Source: Amycolatopsis sp. GM8 (GTDB lineage: Bacteria > Actinomycetota > Actinomycetes > Mycobacteriales > Pseudonocardiaceae). From it: a DNA stretch of 64,000 bases. The notes under the pieces were generated by a model. That model was not told the origin of the DNA and did no database searches. It worked only from the letters and a program-made list of their open reading frames with translations. The stretch is taken from contig NZ_JAJKFK010000014.1 of the NCBI RefSeq assembly GCF_021653975.1, positions 1 to 64,000 of the forward strand, read 5' to 3'. This document shows, in pieces, positions 61,081 to 64,000 of this stretch (within the stretch, counting starts at the first letter, position 1; every line of letters starts with the position of its first letter). A program made the translations under genes and the position numbers.

Positions 61081-62340
61081 TCACGAAGCGGCCAGAACGG
61101 CCGAACCGAGCCGCTGGCACAACCGCAGCGCGAGTTCGACGTCCAGGCGATTGTCGGTGACCGCCCGGCCGAGGGTCTCCTCCGCCTTGCGCACCCGGTA
61201 CTGCACCGAATTCTTGTGCATGGTCAGCTTCGCCGCCGCCGCTGTGTAGCTGCTGCCCGTCGAGAGGAACACCAGCAACGTCTCGCGCAGGCGTTCGTGC
61301 TGCTCGTCGTCGGTCGCCAGGGCGCCGAGCGTGTCCGTGACCCAGCTGCGCGTCGCGTGCAGGTCCGAGGTCATCAGCGCGATCGCGCCCACGTCGTGGA
61401 AGGTCAGCGCGCGCTCGCACTGCTCCCCCGCCGCCGTGGACAGCGCGTGCACCCGACCGGCCTGGCGGTGGCTGCGCCGGAACCCCTCGATCCCGTCGCC
61501 GGGGTCGCCGAACACCAGCCGCACCGTCGGCTCCGCCTTGGTGAGCACGCGCTGCACCTGCTCCTCCTCCGGCAGCGTGGGCTTCTCGAGCGGGAACCAC
61601 ACCCACGCGCACCGCTCGTCCGCCGGCACCAGCAGCGGCGCGCCCGTGGTCGGCAGATCCTCGCCGAGCGCCGCGGTGACCGACTGGAGCGAGCCGAGTG
61701 CGTTGCCCTGCTGGGGTTCCACCGCGTGCCACACGATCATCGCGAGATGCGTGCCGCGCAGCCGGTAGCCCAGCGCTGCCTCCAGCGTGTCGATTTCGAG
61801 GGTGTCGCCGTCGAGCAGCTCCCGCACGCGCGCCGCCCGCACCGCGTTGCGGTTGAGCAGCCAGCGGTCGCGCTCCTCCTGGTACGCGGACACGACCTGC
61901 TGGGTGACCCGGTCGATGAACGCGAAGGCACCGGTCAGCGCCTTGCCCATCATCGCGCCGAGCAGCTTCGGGTCGTCGATCCGGCGGGTGCCCTCTTCGA
62001 GCGCGTGGTTCAGGATCGCGGTCTGGCCGAGGTAGTAGGCGCGGATCAGGTCGATCACCGGAGTACCGCGCTGGGCGAGACGGCGCGCGTATTCCATCGC
62101 GGCGGCCGGCGCCTCGACGCGGGCGGGATCGATTCCGTGCTGAAATATCCGGAATGCGGTGTCGAGGTTCTGGAACAGGCTCGCCGAAAGGAGACTGACC
62201 ACGCTCTCGTCGTCGTTGACCAGATGCGGGAGCTCGCGCGCGTACAGCTCCACCATTTCGACGGTGAGTTCGCTGACCCTCTCGCTGAGGCCGTCCGCGA
62301 CCCTGGCCACTTGCGCGGCCACCTCTGCGTCATCCACCAC
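61081..62340 (-). CDS. PucR/CdaR-type transcriptional regulator
   Basis: 419-residue regulator. The N-terminal helical (RsbRD-like) part spans about 1-165, a GGDEF-like degenerate middle domain holds ALGYRLRGTHLAMIVWH, and the C-terminal PucR HTH is LLVFLSTGSSYTAAAAKLTMHKNSVQYRVRKAEETLGR. The start is GTG at 62340 with TAGGGT 6 nt upstream. No catabolic operon is next to it, so the target is unknown. Confidence 0.9.
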   Translation of the reverse strand: MVDDAEVAAQVARVADGLSERVSELTVEMVELYARELPHLVNDDESVVSLLSASLFQNLDTAFRIFQHGIDPARVEAPAAAMEYARRLAQRGTPVIDLIRAYYLGQTAILNHALEEGTRRIDDPKLLGAMMGKALTGAFAFIDRVTQQVVSAYQEERDRWLLNRNAVRAARVRELLDGDTLEIDTLEAALGYRLRGTHLAMIVWHAVEPQQGNALGSLQSVTAALGEDLPTTGAPLLVPADERCAWVWFPLEKPTLPEEEQVQRVLTKAEPTVRLVFGDPGDGIEGFRRSHRQAGRVHALSTAAGEQCERALTFHDVGAIALMTSDLHATRSWVTDTLGALATDDEQHERLRETLLVFLSTGSSYTAAAAKLTMHKNSVQYRVRKAEETLGRAVTDNRLDVELALRLCQRLGSAVLAAS

Positions 62341-62400
62341 GTGATCACCCTACCGGCGTGACAGTCGTATTCGTGCTGTAAACCGGCGAAGATAGTCCAC

Positions 62401-62928
62401 ATGGCAGAGCACGCGGGGACGATTCACCCGCCGAAGATCGAAACCTTCGATGTCGCCGCGGGCACGAATACCGACCCGAAGGGCACAGTTCGGGAAGTCG
62501 AGGAATACCGGGTCGAGCCGTTCGGGCTCTATATGGCCCGCCCCGCGCCCGGCCGCGCGCAGTTCCATTACCTCGAATCGTGGCTGCTGCCCGATCTCGG
62601 GCTGCGGCTGACGGACTTCTGGTTCAGCCCGGGATATGAGCGTGACCAGGACTTCTACCTCGATGTGGTCACGGTGGACCGCGACGGCGAGGTTTGGCGG
62701 GCCACGGACTGGTATCTCGACATCGTGCTGCGCGAGGGGCGTGACCTGGAGGTGCTCGACAGCGACGAGTTGCTCGCCGCGTCGGCGGCGGGCCTGCTCA
62801 GCCAATCGGATGCGCGGGGCGCGCTCGAGATCGCCTACACCACTGTCGCGGGACTCGCCGCGCACGACTGCAAACTGCGCGACTGGCTGTCCACAATGGA
62901 CATCGAGCTGACCTGGCGAAGACACTGA
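62401..62928 (+). CDS. DUF402 domain protein
   Basis: 175-residue protein of the DUF402/FomD-like family: barrel strands LTDFWFSPGYERDQDFYLDVVTVDRDG, then the signature WYLDIVLREGRDLEVLDSDEL with its acidic residues. Members hydrolyse nucleotides or nucleotidyl conjugates. The ATG is at 62401. It is convergent with coaE. Confidence 0.87.
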   Translation: MAEHAGTIHPPKIETFDVAAGTNTDPKGTVREVEEYRVEPFGLYMARPAPGRAQFHYLESWLLPDLGLRLTDFWFSPGYERDQDFYLDVVTVDRDGEVWRATDWYLDIVLREGRDLEVLDSDELLAASAAGLLSQSDARGALEIAYTTVAGLAAHDCKLRDWLSTMDIELTWRRH

Positions 62929-62934
62929 CGCCGG

Positions 62935-64000
62935 TCAGGGAGTCCAGCCGGTCCCGGCGGCCCAGGCCTCGGCGCGGTGGAAGGCCGCGTTGACCCAGTC
63001 CTGCTTCTCGTCGGCGTAGGCCTCGACGGTGCCGTCCGCGGCGTGCGCGCCGGCGAGCTCGCGCTTCACCGCGGCATAGGCGTCCCGCTCGTCCGGATTC
63101 TGGCGCAGCCACTCGGCGAACAGCAGCGCCAGGCGCCAGGCGGGGGTCTGCGTCGACCGCACGTGCAGGTTGACCGGCCGGCCCGGGTCGCCACCGAAGT
63201 GGAAACGTTTGGGCCACGGCGCCGCGGAACCGTCCTGCGGGTCGTCGGCCCAGTCCCCCTCGGCGCGCGGGAAACCCGCGTCGGAGAGGGCATCCGCGAA
63301 CGCGTCGGCATCGTCCAAAGTGGACACTACGACCTGCAGGTCGACGATGTCCTTGGCCGGCCGGCCGGGCACCGACGTCGAGCCGATGTGGTCGGCCCGC
63401 AGCGCCCCCTCCCCCGTCGCCGCCCGGATCCGGGCGAGCGCGCGCGCCGCCTGCGCGGGCCATTCTTCGTTGTAGGGCACCAGCTTCGGCGACATCGGCG
63501 GCCGCGGCCGGCGCAACCGGACGTTCGCCTCGAACGGCACGAGCCGGTCCGCCCACAGCCGGTCGACCTCGGCCAGCACCACGTCTGGCGTGCCGCTGTT
63601 GTCGAGCCACACGTCCGCGGCCGCGCGCCGCTGCTCCTCGGTGGCCTGGGCGGCGATCCGCGCCCGCGCGTCGGTTTCGGGCATGCCCCGCACCTCGGTC
63701 AGCCGCTTGACCCGGACCTCGACCGGCGCGTCGACCACGAGCACGAGGTGGTAGCCGGCCGAGTACCCGCCTTCGACCAGCAGCGGGACGTCGTGCACGA
63801 CGATCGCGTCCGGGGCGGCGGCCGCCATCAGCTCGGCGGTGCGGGCGCTGATCAGCGGATGCGTGATGCCGTTGAGCCGTTGGCGGGAGTCCTCGTCGCT
63901 GAACGCCTTCGCCGCGAGCGCGGGCCGGTCGAGCGCCCCGTCGGCGGTGAGGATGTCCGCGCCGAACGCCTCGACGAGCGCGGCGAGCCCTTTCGTCCCG
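62935..64000 (-). CDS. coaE: dephospho-CoA kinase fused to a GrpB/UPF0157 domain (5' end missing)
   Basis: Partial: the first codons with the P-loop lie beyond the right edge, and the first complete codon is at 63999. The visible CoaE part includes FGADILTADGALDRPALAAKAF, the HP motif in NGITHPLI, and VVHDVPLLVEGGY. From about 63520 the C-terminal part is a GrpB/UPF0157 nucleotidyltransferase-like domain (KLVPYNEEWP, ADHIGSTSVPG, KDIVDLQVVV). Mycobacterial CoaE has the same fusion. It catalyses the last step of coenzyme A synthesis. Confidence 0.94.
   Translation of the reverse strand, partial: GTKGLAALVEAFGADILTADGALDRPALAAKAFSDEDSRQRLNGITHPLISARTAELMAAAAPDAIVVHDVPLLVEGGYSAGYHLVLVVDAPVEVRVKRLTEVRGMPETDARARIAAQATEEQRRAAADVWLDNSGTPDVVLAEVDRLWADRLVPFEANVRLRRPRPPMSPKLVPYNEEWPAQAARALARIRAATGEGALRADHIGSTSVPGRPAKDIVDLQVVVSTLDDADAFADALSDAGFPRAEGDWADDPQDGSAAPWPKRFHFGGDPGRPVNLHVRSTQTPAWRLALLFAEWLRQNPDERDAYAAVKRELAGAHAADGTVEAYADEKQDWVNAAFHRAEAWAAGTGWTP

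Overview
The window is about 70 % G+C, densely coded, rich in GTG starts and in ATGA/GTGA stop-start overlaps. It carries mycothiol-type DinB and F420-type (DUF385) proteins. The backbone order argCJBDFRGH, mpg-tyrS, pheST, infC-rpmI-rplT-TrmH/SpoU methylase, uvrA, MBL hydrolase, uvrB, coaE resembles, from memory, the Rv1629-Rv1689 part of Mycobacterium tuberculosis. I infer a chromosomal segment of a Pseudonocardiaceae-type actinomycete, Amycolatopsis-like; the genus is a guess.

1-11.2 kb (minus strand): a leaderless, ARG-box-controlled argCJBDFRGH operon runs into mpg, tyrS and then the leader and 5' end of a 16S rRNA gene, with boxA preserved. 11.2-18.6 kb: a decayed patch with a DUF2283 relic, a secreted tripeptidyl-aminopeptidase-like hydrolase, an AlkD-like protein, and a four-gene operon (membrane protein, MBL hydrolase, amidohydrolase, cyclase) divergent from a TetR gene with two matching operator repeats between them. 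18.6-25 kb: the pheST and infC-rpmI-rplT-TrmH translation block, with two rare start codons (ATC for infC, probably CTG for the methylase) and DUF1844. 25-30.6 kb: a D-amino-acid catabolic module, iclR-ridA divergent from a D-serine-dehydratase-like PLP enzyme, D-aminoacylase and GntP permease, with a palindromic operator between.

30.7-34.9 kb: a YbjQ-like protein and a CitA/CitB-type two-component system divergent from a DctA dicarboxylate transporter. 34.9-40.8 kb: small lipoprotein and SRPBCC genes, uvrA, an acyltransferase and an MBL hydrolase. 40.8-42.5 kb: a NUDIX gene whose frame runs antisense into a lower-GC Fic gene with an altered active-site motif. 42.6-49.9 kb: RNase HI, DinB, FetB-like permease, MmpS-like protein, MgtC, a LacI regulator and a RES/Xre toxin-antitoxin pair. 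49.9-58.3 kb: GNAT, an S9 peptidase, terC under a probable manganese riboswitch, and a membrane-tethered peptidase fused to an ABC ATPase with its permease. 58.4-64 kb: uvrB, a PucR regulator, DUF402 and a CoaE-GrpB fusion cut by the window edge.

A recurring signal is a TAnnnT-like -10 element placed 6-7 nt before an ATG or GTG, which predicts leaderless mRNAs for at least 14 genes. The strongest candidates for something little described are the extracytoplasmic-peptidase/ABC fusion operon and the TetR-controlled cyclase/amidohydrolase/MBL/membrane-protein operon.
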